A stretch of 64,000 nucleotides of DNA from Janibacter sp. Soil728 (GTDB lineage: Bacteria; Actinomycetota; Actinomycetes; Actinomycetales; Dermatophilaceae), in assembly GCF_001428305.1 (NCBI RefSeq), contig NZ_LMRZ01000004.1, forward strand, positions 345,399 through 409,398, given 5' to 3'. The notes under the pieces were generated by a model that ran no database searches, was not told the origin of the DNA, and saw only the letters and a program-made list of their open reading frames with translations. Every line of letters starts with the position of its first letter. Positions within the stretch are counted from its first letter, which is position 1. This document shows positions 35,731 through 43,000 of the stretch, piece by piece. The translations under genes were made by a program, and so were the position numbers.

Positions 35731-36560
35731 CGAGTCCCCTTCGTGGCCGGGATCGTCCCCGGGTCGTGGTGGTGATCGGGTGGACTCAGGCGAGTCCCGG
35801 GCAGCAAGAGGTGTGGGTCGGGGCCGATGCGAGCGGCGTTGGCGGCGTGCCACCGCGGCCAGGCCTGCGCGACCTCCGCCGCGGTGGCCTCCGGCCCGAG
35901 GCGCGCGGCGGTGATCGACCACAGGCTGTCTCCACGGCGGACGACGACGTCGTTGTCGTCGTCCGTGTCCGCTCGGTGAGCGCCGGTGAGGAGAGTCGGG
36001 TCGGTGCGGTGCCGCGCCGCTGGGCGCCGGGGAGTCCACCCGGGTGACGGGGGAGTCGCGGTGGGCTGCCGCGCCGCGGTCGAGGAGCTCCACCCCGGCG
36101 AGGTGGCCTCGGTGCGCGTGACACGAGGAGTCGATGCGGGCCCCGCGGTCGATGCCGAGGGCACCCACCCCGGCGCCGGTGAGTCGACGCTGACCTGTGG
36201 GGTGCGGACGGCTGCCACGGCGGTGCCGGGGAGCACGCAGGCGGTCATCGAGGCGCCGAGCGCGATGGCCGCCCATCGACGAACGACTGCGGGCGTGACG
36301 CGGTCGCGCAGGTGGAGCGCGCAGCGCCCCACGCGGCCCGGGAGGCGCGCCACGATGGACAGGAACAGGGTGGACGTCAGCCACCCGGCGATGAGAGCGG
36401 CCACCAAGGCGGCCATGCCGACGAGGGCCGCGGCGGGGTCGCCCCCAGTCGCCACCCCCTCGACCAGCAGTCGGCGTGCGCCGGAGGCCAAGGAGAGGGT
36501 GAGACGGACTCCGCCGAGAAGTGCGGTTGATGCCAGTGCCGTTCTCAGCAGACGTCTCAT
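35727..36560 (-). CDS. LysM domain membrane protein
   Basis: About 277 residues: two or three membrane segments in the first 125 residues (LLRTALASTALLGGVRLTL, AALVGMAALVAALIAGWLTS and WAAIALGASMTACVLPGTAV), a Pro/Thr/Ser-rich spacer, then a LysM domain (VVVRRGDSLWSITAARLGPEA) near residues 205-255. LysM binds N-acetylglucosamine-containing glycans such as peptidoglycan, so the protein is likely a wall-associated membrane protein. ATG 36560 is used; ATG 36584 is also in frame. Genes of this form commonly lie upstream of Rv3235-like genes. The upstream 36601-36660 region holds a phased repeat. Confidence 0.75.
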   Translation of the reverse strand: MRRLLRTALASTALLGGVRLTLSLASGARRLLVEGVATGGDPAAALVGMAALVAALIAGWLTSTLFLSIVARLPGRVGRCALHLRDRVTPAVVRRWAAIALGASMTACVLPGTAVAAVRTPQVSVDSPAPGWVPSASTAGPASTPRVTRTEATSPGWSSSTAARQPTATPPSPGWTPRRPAARHRTDPTLLTGAHRADTDDDNDVVVRRGDSLWSITAARLGPEATAAEVAQAWPRWHAANAARIGPDPHLLLPGTRLSPPDHHHDPGTIPATKGTR

Positions 36561-36600
36561 GTCCGGTCTCCCTCGGGTGCTCATCAGTCAAAGACGCCAT

Positions 36601-36660
36601 TTGATGTCGTTTGATGGTTATTCATGGTTCTTGATGTCATTCATAGCACATCATGGGTCT
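36601..36660. repeat. AT-rich 10-base phased repeats (TTGATG-like)
   Basis: Six successive 10-base units begin TTGATGTCGT, TTGATGGTTA, TTCATGGTTC, TTGATGTCAT, TCATAGCACA and TCATGGGTCT. The phase of one DNA turn and the low GC content in a very GC-rich genome suggest an iterated protein-binding site or bent promoter region between the LysM operon and the gene at 36718. A BldC-like protein is encoded 600 bases away. Confidence 0.5.
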
Positions 36661-36705
36661 TCGCTGGTGGCAACAGGTGATCGGGCATGTGTGGAGACCA
36701 CGGCT

Positions 36706-36711
36706 TACATT
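36706..36711 (+). promoter_or_regulatory. -10 box of the gene at 36718
   Basis: TACATT ends six bases before GTG 36718, the leaderless spacing. Confidence 0.5.
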
Positions 36712-36717
36712 GGGCTG

Positions 36718-37257
36718 GTGCGCTGGGACCGACTCTTCGACGACCTCGAGGCGCAACTGGCTGCGCACACGCGTCTCGAGCTCGACGCCGAGGTGGCCGA
36801 ACGCACCAGGACCGAGAGGTCGAAAATCACCCTCGGGGAGCGGATCGCCGGTGGGGTGGGCGCTCGCCTCGTCGTACGCGTGCGGGGCGGGTCAGTGGCG
36901 CGGGGACGACTCGATGACTCCGGGGACGGGTGGTTGCTGCTGGTCGACGACGGTGGCCGTCAACAGCTGGTGGCCACTGCGGCAGTGCTGGGCGTCTCCG
37001 GGCTGGGCCGCCCACGAGACGACACCCGGGCACGGCGGTTCGGCATCGGTTCGGCCGTGCGCGGCATCAGTCGCGACCGGCGGGCCGTCGCCGTCATCGA
37101 CGTCGACGGGGGCACGACGCACGGCACGATCGACGGCGTCGGAGCCGATGCCTTCGACATCACCGAGCACCCGCTGGACAGTCCGCGCAGGGCGGAAAAT
37201 GTGCGCGGCGAGAGGGTCATCCCCTTCGCCGCGGTCGCGCTCATCAGCTCATCCTGA
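36718..37257 (+). CDS. Conserved actinobacterial hypothetical protein
   Basis: A 179-residue soluble protein. The opening MRWDRLFDDLEAQLAAHTRLEL and the acidic helix after it (AEVAERTRTERSKITLGERI), then a small beta-rich core (GSVARGRLDDSGDGWLLLVD, AVAVIDVDGGTTHGTIDGVG), recur beside BldC-like genes in actinobacteria as I recall them. No catalytic motif is seen and the function is unknown. GTG 36718 is exactly six bases after TACATT, so a leaderless mRNA is likely; longer in-frame starts lie within the LysM gene. Confidence 0.65.
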   Translation: MRWDRLFDDLEAQLAAHTRLELDAEVAERTRTERSKITLGERIAGGVGARLVVRVRGGSVARGRLDDSGDGWLLLVDDGGRQQLVATAAVLGVSGLGRPRDDTRARRFGIGSAVRGISRDRRAVAVIDVDGGTTHGTIDGVGADAFDITEHPLDSPRRAENVRGERVIPFAAVALISSS

Positions 37258-37272
37258 GGAGCCAGCCGAGCG

Positions 37273-37488
37273 TCACTCCTCGGGGCCGCCGCGCTGGACG
37301 AATTCGCGCGTCTGCGCGTACATCCGCTCGATGTAGGCGTCCAGCTGGTCGACCTCGACCCGCCACTGGCCGCGGCCGCCGACCTTGATGGCGGGCAGCT
37401 CGCCACTGCGCACGAGCGCATAGGTCTGTGCAGCCGAGACGCCGAGGACCTCGGACACCTCGGTGAGCGGGACGAATCTGCGGGCCAT
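37273..37488 (-). CDS. BldC-like helix-turn-helix DNA-binding protein
   Basis: A 71-residue MerR-like/excisionase-type protein: FVPLTEVSEVLGVSAAQTYA is a winged-helix start, ALVRSGELPAIKVGGRGQWR the recognition helix and wing. This is the BldC type, which in Streptomyces polymerises head-to-tail on direct AT-rich repeats to control development. The short C-terminal tail (EFVQRGGPEE) differs from BldC itself. ATG 37488 is used; no Shine-Dalgarno is evident. It is convergent with the gene at 36718. The AT-rich 10-base repeats at 36601-36660 are a possible target. Confidence 0.75.
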   Translation of the reverse strand: MARRFVPLTEVSEVLGVSAAQTYALVRSGELPAIKVGGRGQWRVEVDQLDAYIERMYAQTREFVQRGGPEE

Positions 37489-37616
37489 GCCCCAAGTCTG
37501 CCATCGGGGACTGCGACCTCGGCCCACCGGCCGCCTCCCTGTGGATGATCGTCGGGCGAGGAAGCCCGTATGAGTGCATGATGCTCGTGACCCGATCTCG
37601 ACTCCTAAGGAGCGCC

Positions 37617-38291
37617 GTGAGCTCACTGCCCACGCCGACCGCGCGGCGGTTGACCGCACCCTCGTGGAAGGACACCCGGCTGCTCATCGGGGTTCTCCTG
37701 GTGCTGCTGTCCGTCGTCATCGGGGCCATGGCCTTCCGCGCGGTTGACGACAGGGTGGGGGTGTGGGCAGCCAGCACGCCGCTCACGCCCGGTGAGTCGA
37801 TCGACGAGAGCGACCTGAAGAGGGTCGATGTCCAGCTGGGCGATGGGTCGGCCACCTATCTCCGCTCGGACCAGGGCCTGCCTGACGGCGCTGTGATCGA
37901 CCGAGAGCTGCGCGAAGGTGAGCTGCTGCCGCGGTCCGCGGTCGTCAGCCCGCTCGAGCTCGACGTGCAACGAGTTCCGGTGCGGGTGGACCCCGTCTCG
38001 CTGAGCAACCTCACCAAGGGCTCGCGAGTGACCGTGCTGGCGCCCGCGGTGCCCAAGCCGTCCCCGGAGCGTCGGCGCTCGGACGAGCGCCCGACCTACG
38101 AGGTCTTCGCCCGTCGCGTCACCGTCTACGCGCTGCCCAAGTCATCCGGTGGGGTGATGGGGACCGGGAGCGGATCGGCGGCCATCCTCGTCGTCCCCAA
38201 GGACCTCGTGGCCGATCTGCTGTCCCTGGACGACAAGGACCATCCGATCAAGCTCGTCATCGAGGCCGGAAGCCCGGAGAAGAAGGACTGA
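37617..38291 (+). CDS. SAF domain protein, CpaB-like pilus assembly factor
   Basis: A 224-residue protein: an N-terminal membrane segment (LLIGVLLVLLSVVIGAMAFR, residues 21-40), then a SAF domain (AASTPLTPGESIDESDLKRV, DGAVIDRELREGELLPRSAV). The SAF fold is shared with the CpaB/RcpC assembly proteins of Tad pili, which may recognise pilus or wall material. GTG 37617 has AAGGAG a few bases upstream. The stop overlaps the CpaE-like start (TGATG). The rest of a Tad cluster (CpaF onward) starts 22 kb away at 60411. Confidence 0.72.
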   Translation: MSSLPTPTARRLTAPSWKDTRLLIGVLLVLLSVVIGAMAFRAVDDRVGVWAASTPLTPGESIDESDLKRVDVQLGDGSATYLRSDQGLPDGAVIDRELREGELLPRSAVVSPLELDVQRVPVRVDPVSLSNLTKGSRVTVLAPAVPKPSPERRRSDERPTYEVFARRVTVYALPKSSGGVMGTGSGSAAILVVPKDLVADLLSLDDKDHPIKLVIEAGSPEKKD

Positions 38292-39604
38292 TGTCCGTCA
38301 CCGTGCTGACGGCGCTCTCCCACACGTGGGAGGGGCGCATGGTCGAGATCGTGGACCGACTGCCCGGTATCACCGTGGGACGTCGGTGCGTTGATCTGGC
38401 CGACCTTCTCGCAGCGGCGTCCGCCGGCCACGGGGACGTCGCCCTGATCTCCGCTGACCTGCGTGGACTGGACCGGGACGCTCTCGCGCACCTGAGCGCC
38501 CACGGTGTCGCCGTGGTCGGGGCGAGCCCCGACGGGGACGAGGAGCAGGAGCGCCGGCTGCGCCAGCTGGGGGTCCACCGGCACGTGCACCTCGCCACCC
38601 CCGGCGTGGACCTCGTGGACAGCCTCGCCATACCCGTTGCCGGGGGAGCCCTCATCGCCTCGGGGTCGCGGGTCGGGTGGCCCGCGGTGGACCCGCCCAC
38701 GGCACCCATCGAGCCCGTCGCCGACGCATCATCGCTGCCCGATGCTCCGGCAGAGGCGGTTCACGGGAGGGTCATTGCCGTCTGGGGACCGACCGGGGCG
38801 CCGGGGCGAAGCACGCTCGCGGTCAACCTGGCGAGTGAGCTCGCGGCAGCCGGCGCGCCGACACTCCTCATCGATCTCGACACCTACGGTGCAGCGGTTG
38901 CCCAGCTGCTGAGCGTCCTCGACGAAGCGCCCGGTCTGGCTTCGGCCGCGCGGGCGTCCGAGCTCGGGACCCTCGATCTGAGGGGCCTGGCCCGGCTCGC
39001 GGTCGAGGTCTCGCCACGCTTCAGGGTCCTGACCGGCCTCCCGACGCCCAACCGGTGGCCGGAGATCCGCCCAGCAGCCGTGGAGCAGATCATCGAGCTG
39101 TCGCGCTCGCTGGCCGCCTTTGTCGTCCTCGACCTCGGCTTCGCCATCGAGGACGACGAAGAGCTCAGCTACGACACGGCTGCGCCTCGGCGCAATGCCA
39201 CGACGCTCGTCGGGCTGGCCGAGGCTGACGACCTGCTCCTGGTGGGGTCGGCTGATCCGGTGGGCCTGCAGCGGATGGTCCGCGCCGTGCAGGGGGTGGG
39301 TCAGGTGGCCTCCCCGACGCCACGACCGGTGGTCAACCGCCTGCGGGCCTCGTCAGTGGGTGCCGACCCGAGTCGCCGCGTCGAGGAGTCGTTGGCACGC
39401 TTCGCCGGGGTCGAGGGCATCACCTTCCTCCCCGAGGACCACGCCGCGACCGATGCCGCACTGCTCGCGGGCATGACGCTCGCCGAGTGCGCCCCCGACA
39501 GCCAACTCAGGCGCGCGATCGCGCAGCTCGCAGGAACCTTCACCGGGGGAGCGGTCTCCGTCCGACGGGTCTCGGGGCGCGGCCTCCTGCGGCGACGGTC
39601 CTGA
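38291..39604 (+). CDS. CpaE-like (MinD-type) ATPase
   Basis: A 437-residue protein. Residues 1-130 resemble a degraded receiver domain (DVALISADLRGLDRDALAH), and from about 155 a SIMIBI ATPase domain follows (IAVWGPTGAPGRSTLAVNLA; ASELAAAGAPTLLIDLD; VVLDLGF). The P-loop GAPGRST lacks the signature lysine of MinD (KGGxGKT), a variant known in actinobacterial CpaE relatives. CpaE proteins place Tad pili at the cell pole. It is coupled to the SAF gene and is likely to work with CpaF (60411). Confidence 0.75.
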   Translation: MSVTVLTALSHTWEGRMVEIVDRLPGITVGRRCVDLADLLAAASAGHGDVALISADLRGLDRDALAHLSAHGVAVVGASPDGDEEQERRLRQLGVHRHVHLATPGVDLVDSLAIPVAGGALIASGSRVGWPAVDPPTAPIEPVADASSLPDAPAEAVHGRVIAVWGPTGAPGRSTLAVNLASELAAAGAPTLLIDLDTYGAAVAQLLSVLDEAPGLASAARASELGTLDLRGLARLAVEVSPRFRVLTGLPTPNRWPEIRPAAVEQIIELSRSLAAFVVLDLGFAIEDDEELSYDTAAPRRNATTLVGLAEADDLLLVGSADPVGLQRMVRAVQGVGQVASPTPRPVVNRLRASSVGADPSRRVEESLARFAGVEGITFLPEDHAATDAALLAGMTLAECAPDSQLRRAIAQLAGTFTGGAVSVRRVSGRGLLRRRS

Positions 39605-39667
39605 TCGCGGTGGCGGTCACATGACGAAGGGGGTGCCGGACGTCCGCGCCCGTGTCACCATGTCCTC

Positions 39668-41095
39668 GTGGTGAACAGACTCGGTGCACTGGACGCGGCC
39701 TTCCTCTATCTGGAGGAGGCGACCCTCCCGATGCATGTCGGCTCCGTGATGGTCTTCGAGCCTCCGGCCGACGGGTTCGACTACGACCGGTTCGTCGCCG
39801 TCGTGGGCGACCGCGTCGCCGGGCACGGCCGCTACCGCCAGCGCATTCGCCAGGTCCCGGGACGGCTCGACAACCCTGTCTGGGTCGACGACCAGTACTT
39901 CGACCTGACCTACCACGTGCGGCGCTCCGCCCTTCCGTCGCCGGGGACGCGCGTCGAGCTCGAGGAATTCGTCGCGCGGATCATGGCTCGTCGTCTGGAC
40001 CATGACCACCCGCTGTGGGAGGCCTACTTCGTCGAGGGTCTCGAGGGAGGCCGCTTCGCCGTCGTCACCAAGGCTCACCAGGCGATGGTCGACGGCATCC
40101 ACGCAGTGGACCTCGCGCACCTGCTCCTCGACCCCGACGCCGTCCCCGTCGATGACTCCACCACCGTGCAGCGCAAGGAGCCCTCGGACCTGCGACTGGT
40201 GGCCGACGCACTGCTCGGGTCGGTTCTCAACCCGGCACGCATCATGTCGAGCGTCGGCAACGGGCTCAAGGACGTCTCCGCCACCGGCCGCCGTGCGACC
40301 GAGACCGCCGGCCGAGTCGTCTCGACGCTGGCCAAGGTGGGCACCCGACCGGCGCCGAGCTCTCCGCTCAACACTCCGGTGGGCGCGGCCAGGCGATACA
40401 TCATGGTCGATACCGACCTGGACGACTACCGCAAGATCCGCAGTCGACTCACCCGAGGCAAGTACGTCGAGGCCGTGACGGTCAACGACGTCATCCTCGC
40501 CACGGTCACCGGCGCCCTGCGTGCCTGGATGCAGACGCGCGGCCTCCCCGTGACGGGTGCGTCGACGGTGCGGGTCATGGTCCCCATCAGCATCGTCGAC
40601 GGATCGGGCGACCAGCTGACCGACGCAGCGATGACCGCATGCTTCGTCGACCTGCCCATCGGCGAGAACAATCCCTCGATGAGGTTGCACCAGATCTCCT
40701 TCGCGATGCGTCAGCAGATCGAGTCGGCGGCTGCCGAGGGGGTCGGGGCGACCTCGCTGTCGTCGATCGGAGGGTTTGCACCGCCGACGCTGCACACCTT
40801 GGGCGCTCGGCTGGGCAGCGCCATGTCCCGTCGCCTCTTCAACCTGGTCATCACCAATGTCCCCGGCCCGCAGCAGGCGCTGCACGTCGAGGGATGTCGA
40901 CTGGTCGAGACCTACCCCGTCATGCCTCTCGGCCGCGGTCAGGGGCTGGCGATCGGGCTGACGTCCTACGACGGTCGGGTCTACTACGGACTCAACGGTG
41001 ACCGAGACTCGATGAGTGACCTCGATCTGCTCGCACAGGCCATCGAGGACTCCTTGTCCGAGCTGAAGTCGGCTCAGCGATCGAGGGGGGCGTGA
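39668..41095 (+). CDS. WS/DGAT family acyltransferase with altered HHxxxDG
   Basis: A 475-residue wax ester synthase/diacylglycerol acyltransferase family protein. Family marks are the LDAAFLYLEEATLPMHVGS start, PLWE, VNDVILATVTGAL and the C-terminal ITNVPGPQQALHVEGC. The catalytic motif HHxxxDG reads HQAMVDG (137-143): the second histidine, the general base, is Gln138. Family members with this change occur, and whether they make triacylglycerol or wax esters is not known. The GTG start at 39668 is followed by a second GTG at 39671. The gene overlaps the next by GTGA. Confidence 0.82.
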   Translation: MVNRLGALDAAFLYLEEATLPMHVGSVMVFEPPADGFDYDRFVAVVGDRVAGHGRYRQRIRQVPGRLDNPVWVDDQYFDLTYHVRRSALPSPGTRVELEEFVARIMARRLDHDHPLWEAYFVEGLEGGRFAVVTKAHQAMVDGIHAVDLAHLLLDPDAVPVDDSTTVQRKEPSDLRLVADALLGSVLNPARIMSSVGNGLKDVSATGRRATETAGRVVSTLAKVGTRPAPSSPLNTPVGAARRYIMVDTDLDDYRKIRSRLTRGKYVEAVTVNDVILATVTGALRAWMQTRGLPVTGASTVRVMVPISIVDGSGDQLTDAAMTACFVDLPIGENNPSMRLHQISFAMRQQIESAAAEGVGATSLSSIGGFAPPTLHTLGARLGSAMSRRLFNLVITNVPGPQQALHVEGCRLVETYPVMPLGRGQGLAIGLTSYDGRVYYGLNGDRDSMSDLDLLAQAIEDSLSELKSAQRSRGA

Positions 41096-41490
41096 GCGTG
41101 CGGGCCTACCTGCCCCTGCTGCTGCCTGAGCTCGCAGGTGTGGTGATGCAGGGTCGCCTGCCGCAGCGTCATGGCTACGCGGTGACCGCAGCCCTTCGCT
41201 CCTGGGATGCGTCTGCCGAGGAGGAGGATCTGGAGTTCGAGGCCATGTGTCAGGCCCTCGACGCGGCTCGGGAGCTGGGGGACGGCCGGCGCGTCGTCGC
41301 CTCGGCGGACGTGATCGAGACTGCGGGCACCTCTCCCGATGCACGGCTCGACGTGGTACTCGATGTGGCACTCGGGGACGTGGTGTCCTTCCACGTCGAA
41401 GAGGAGGAGGGCGCGGTCGGTGCCGGCTACGACGACCTCCTCTGGTACGACGTGACGGAGCTGTCGCAGCTGGCGCGCCCCACCGCCTGA
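41092..41490 (+). CDS. DUF6912 family protein
   Basis: A 132-residue protein with the DUF6912 opening (VRAYLPLLLPELAGVV) and a predicted compact alpha/beta core rich in acidic residues; EEDLEFEAMCQALDAAREL is one helix. No catalytic motif is seen. It is translationally coupled to the acyltransferase (GTG 41092 overlaps its stop); GTG 41098 (two codons on) may be the true start. Function unknown. Confidence 0.75.
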   Translation: MSVRAYLPLLLPELAGVVMQGRLPQRHGYAVTAALRSWDASAEEEDLEFEAMCQALDAARELGDGRRVVASADVIETAGTSPDARLDVVLDVALGDVVSFHVEEEEGAVGAGYDDLLWYDVTELSQLARPTA

Positions 41491-41503
41491 TCCTCGTGGC
41501 GCG

Positions 41504-41989
41504 TCAGGCCAGTCGTGCGTTCAGCTGGCTGATCTCGTGATCGATCGACTCCTCGATCGCGGGCCTGGCCGCCTCCTCGATCTTCTTGCCGAAGATCGGG
41601 ATCGAGCACGAGAGGTCGGCGTCGATCGCCAAGGACGAGCCCCCGGCCGTGGGGGAGAGGACGATCGTCCCGACGAGCTTGAGGGGGACCCCTGCAACCG
41701 AGAGTGCGAGGTCGCCGTGGCGGGTCCCGTCCTCCCTCGCCGGATGCCAGGTCTGCCGCTCGGTGATCGACAGGGTGTCGCCGACCATGGAGACGACCGG
41801 CCGCGGCATGCCCGCGGTCGGTACGTGACGCTCGGAGCGCACCACGGTGCTGCCGGCGTGGTCACTGACGGTCGCACTCGCGCGCGACGCCTGCGCCTCG
41901 ACCTTGGCCTGCTGGTACTCCTGGGTCGAGATGATGGCGAAGGCGTCCTCGACGGTGGCCGGAAGGGGGGCGCTGCGCGTGATCTTCAT
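41504..41989 (-). CDS. DUF2505 family protein (START-like lipid-binding fold)
   Basis: A 161-residue protein of the DUF2505 family, related to SRPBCC/START-like proteins: MKITRSAPLPATVEDAFAII at the N-terminus, central beta strands (RPVVSMVGDTLSITERQTWH) and an amphipathic C-terminal helix (IEEAARPAIEESIDHEISQL). It may bind a hydrophobic ligand. ATG 41989 lies six bases after a minus-strand TAGCGT box (41996-42001), so a leaderless start is likely; GTG 41995 is upstream in frame. It is convergent with DUF6912. Confidence 0.78.
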   Translation of the reverse strand: MKITRSAPLPATVEDAFAIISTQEYQQAKVEAQASRASATVSDHAGSTVVRSERHVPTAGMPRPVVSMVGDTLSITERQTWHPAREDGTRHGDLALSVAGVPLKLVGTIVLSPTAGGSSLAIDADLSCSIPIFGKKIEEAARPAIEESIDHEISQLNARLA

Positions 41990-42015
41990 GGGCACACGCT
42001 AGCGCCCGTGGAGCC

Positions 42016-42537
42016 TCACCGACGCAGTGCTGCGCTCGTCTCGCCGAGCAGCGCAGTGGCCTGCTCGCAGTCGGCAGCCAGCCGAGCACGCAGCCGACCC
42101 AAGGCAGAGACGAGCAGGTGGAGTCGCTCCTGAAGTGCCTCCCTGACACGGTCTCCGTCGACCTCTGCGCCATGGTCAGCCACCCCGGTGATGCCCCAGG
42201 TGCGCACCAACCGACCGTCCCGCACCTCGAATCCCGCGGCGACCGCCTGCTCCTCGATCGCGCGGAGGTCGGCTGTGCAGCCCGAGAGATCAGTGGCGGC
42301 TCGCTGCAGGGACCCTGCGCACGCGTCCAGAGAGGCCGCGACCGTCTCGAGGGAGGCACCAACGGCGGCGGTCCGGCGACGCGTGCTCGTGGCAGTCGGT
42401 CCGGTCCACCCGGGGGAGGCGTCCTCGAGGGCGGCCTCCAGACGCTCGGCATCGGCTCGCAGCTGCAGGGCCGCACGGCGCAAGGTCGCGGCAAGGGCGC
42501 TGAGCGAGGCAGCATCGCCGATCAACGGGTGGCTCAC
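42016..42537 (-). CDS. WXG100-like protein with C-terminal extension
   Basis: A 173-residue helical protein. Two helices are joined by WTG (Trp44-Gly46), the WXG position of ESX/type VII secretion substrates, followed by a helix rich in Ala and polar residues (VGASLETVAASLDACAGSLQ). The C-terminal 75 residues are unlike WXG100 proteins. It is the second gene of a coupled pair (overlap with the gene at 42534), which fits ESX partners. No other secretion gene is adjacent; an EssC/EccC-like ATPase lies at 51996. Confidence 0.55.
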   Translation of the reverse strand: MSHPLIGDAASLSALAATLRRAALQLRADAERLEAALEDASPGWTGPTATSTRRRTAAVGASLETVAASLDACAGSLQRAATDLSGCTADLRAIEEQAVAAGFEVRDGRLVRTWGITGVADHGAEVDGDRVREALQERLHLLVSALGRLRARLAADCEQATALLGETSAALRR

Positions 42538-42833
42538 CGCATCGGCCTGACGCGCGGGGCGTGGAGACTGGTGTCTGGCTGGATGGTCCCGGACGAGAGC
42601 GGCCCCACCGCGGCCAGCCCCAGAGCGATCTCTCGGCCGCTGGCGCAGATCTCACGCAGCGTGTCGATGGCGGCGTCGATGGTGCCATCGAGCGCCGCCT
42701 GTGCCGTGTGGTCGCCAACGGTGACCATGTGGTCGAGCAGGTGCTCCCCGAGGGCGGCGGTGTGCTCGGCCACGGCGGACATGGCGGCACCCAGCTCATC
42801 GAGGTCCTCGGGCCGAGGATGCGAAGGGGGCAT
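42534..42833 (-). CDS. Small helical protein, possible ESX-type partner
   Basis: A 99-residue protein dominated by helices (EDLDELGAAMSAVAEHTAAL, ALDGTIDAAIDTLREICASG), with no WXG motif but the size of WXG100/ESX proteins. It overlaps the start of the WXG-like gene as ATGA. A minus-strand TAGGCT box lies ten bases before ATG 42833 (42844-42849), giving a very short 5' UTR. Function is unknown; the pairing with a WXG-type protein is the main clue. Confidence 0.45.
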   Translation of the reverse strand: MPPSHPRPEDLDELGAAMSAVAEHTAALGEHLLDHMVTVGDHTAQAALDGTIDAAIDTLREICASGREIALGLAAVGPLSSGTIQPDTSLHAPRVRPMR

Positions 42834-43000
42834 GGTGCGGCTCAGCCTAACGACGATGGTTCGTCGTCGTCCGGAGTCGTCCACAGTCGTGCACCTGCGC
42901 GAGGCGGTGACGTGACGAAGGTCATGACCGCTACTCTCGAAGGGACGGGCCAGCGAGGTCCCGTGACCAGTCGCGAATGCAGATCGAGGACGCCCCACAC

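Noticed and set aside
35986-36717. N-terminal extension of the gene at 36718
   Set aside because: The extension lies antisense in the LysM gene and the phased repeats; a -10 box six bases before GTG 36718 sets the start.
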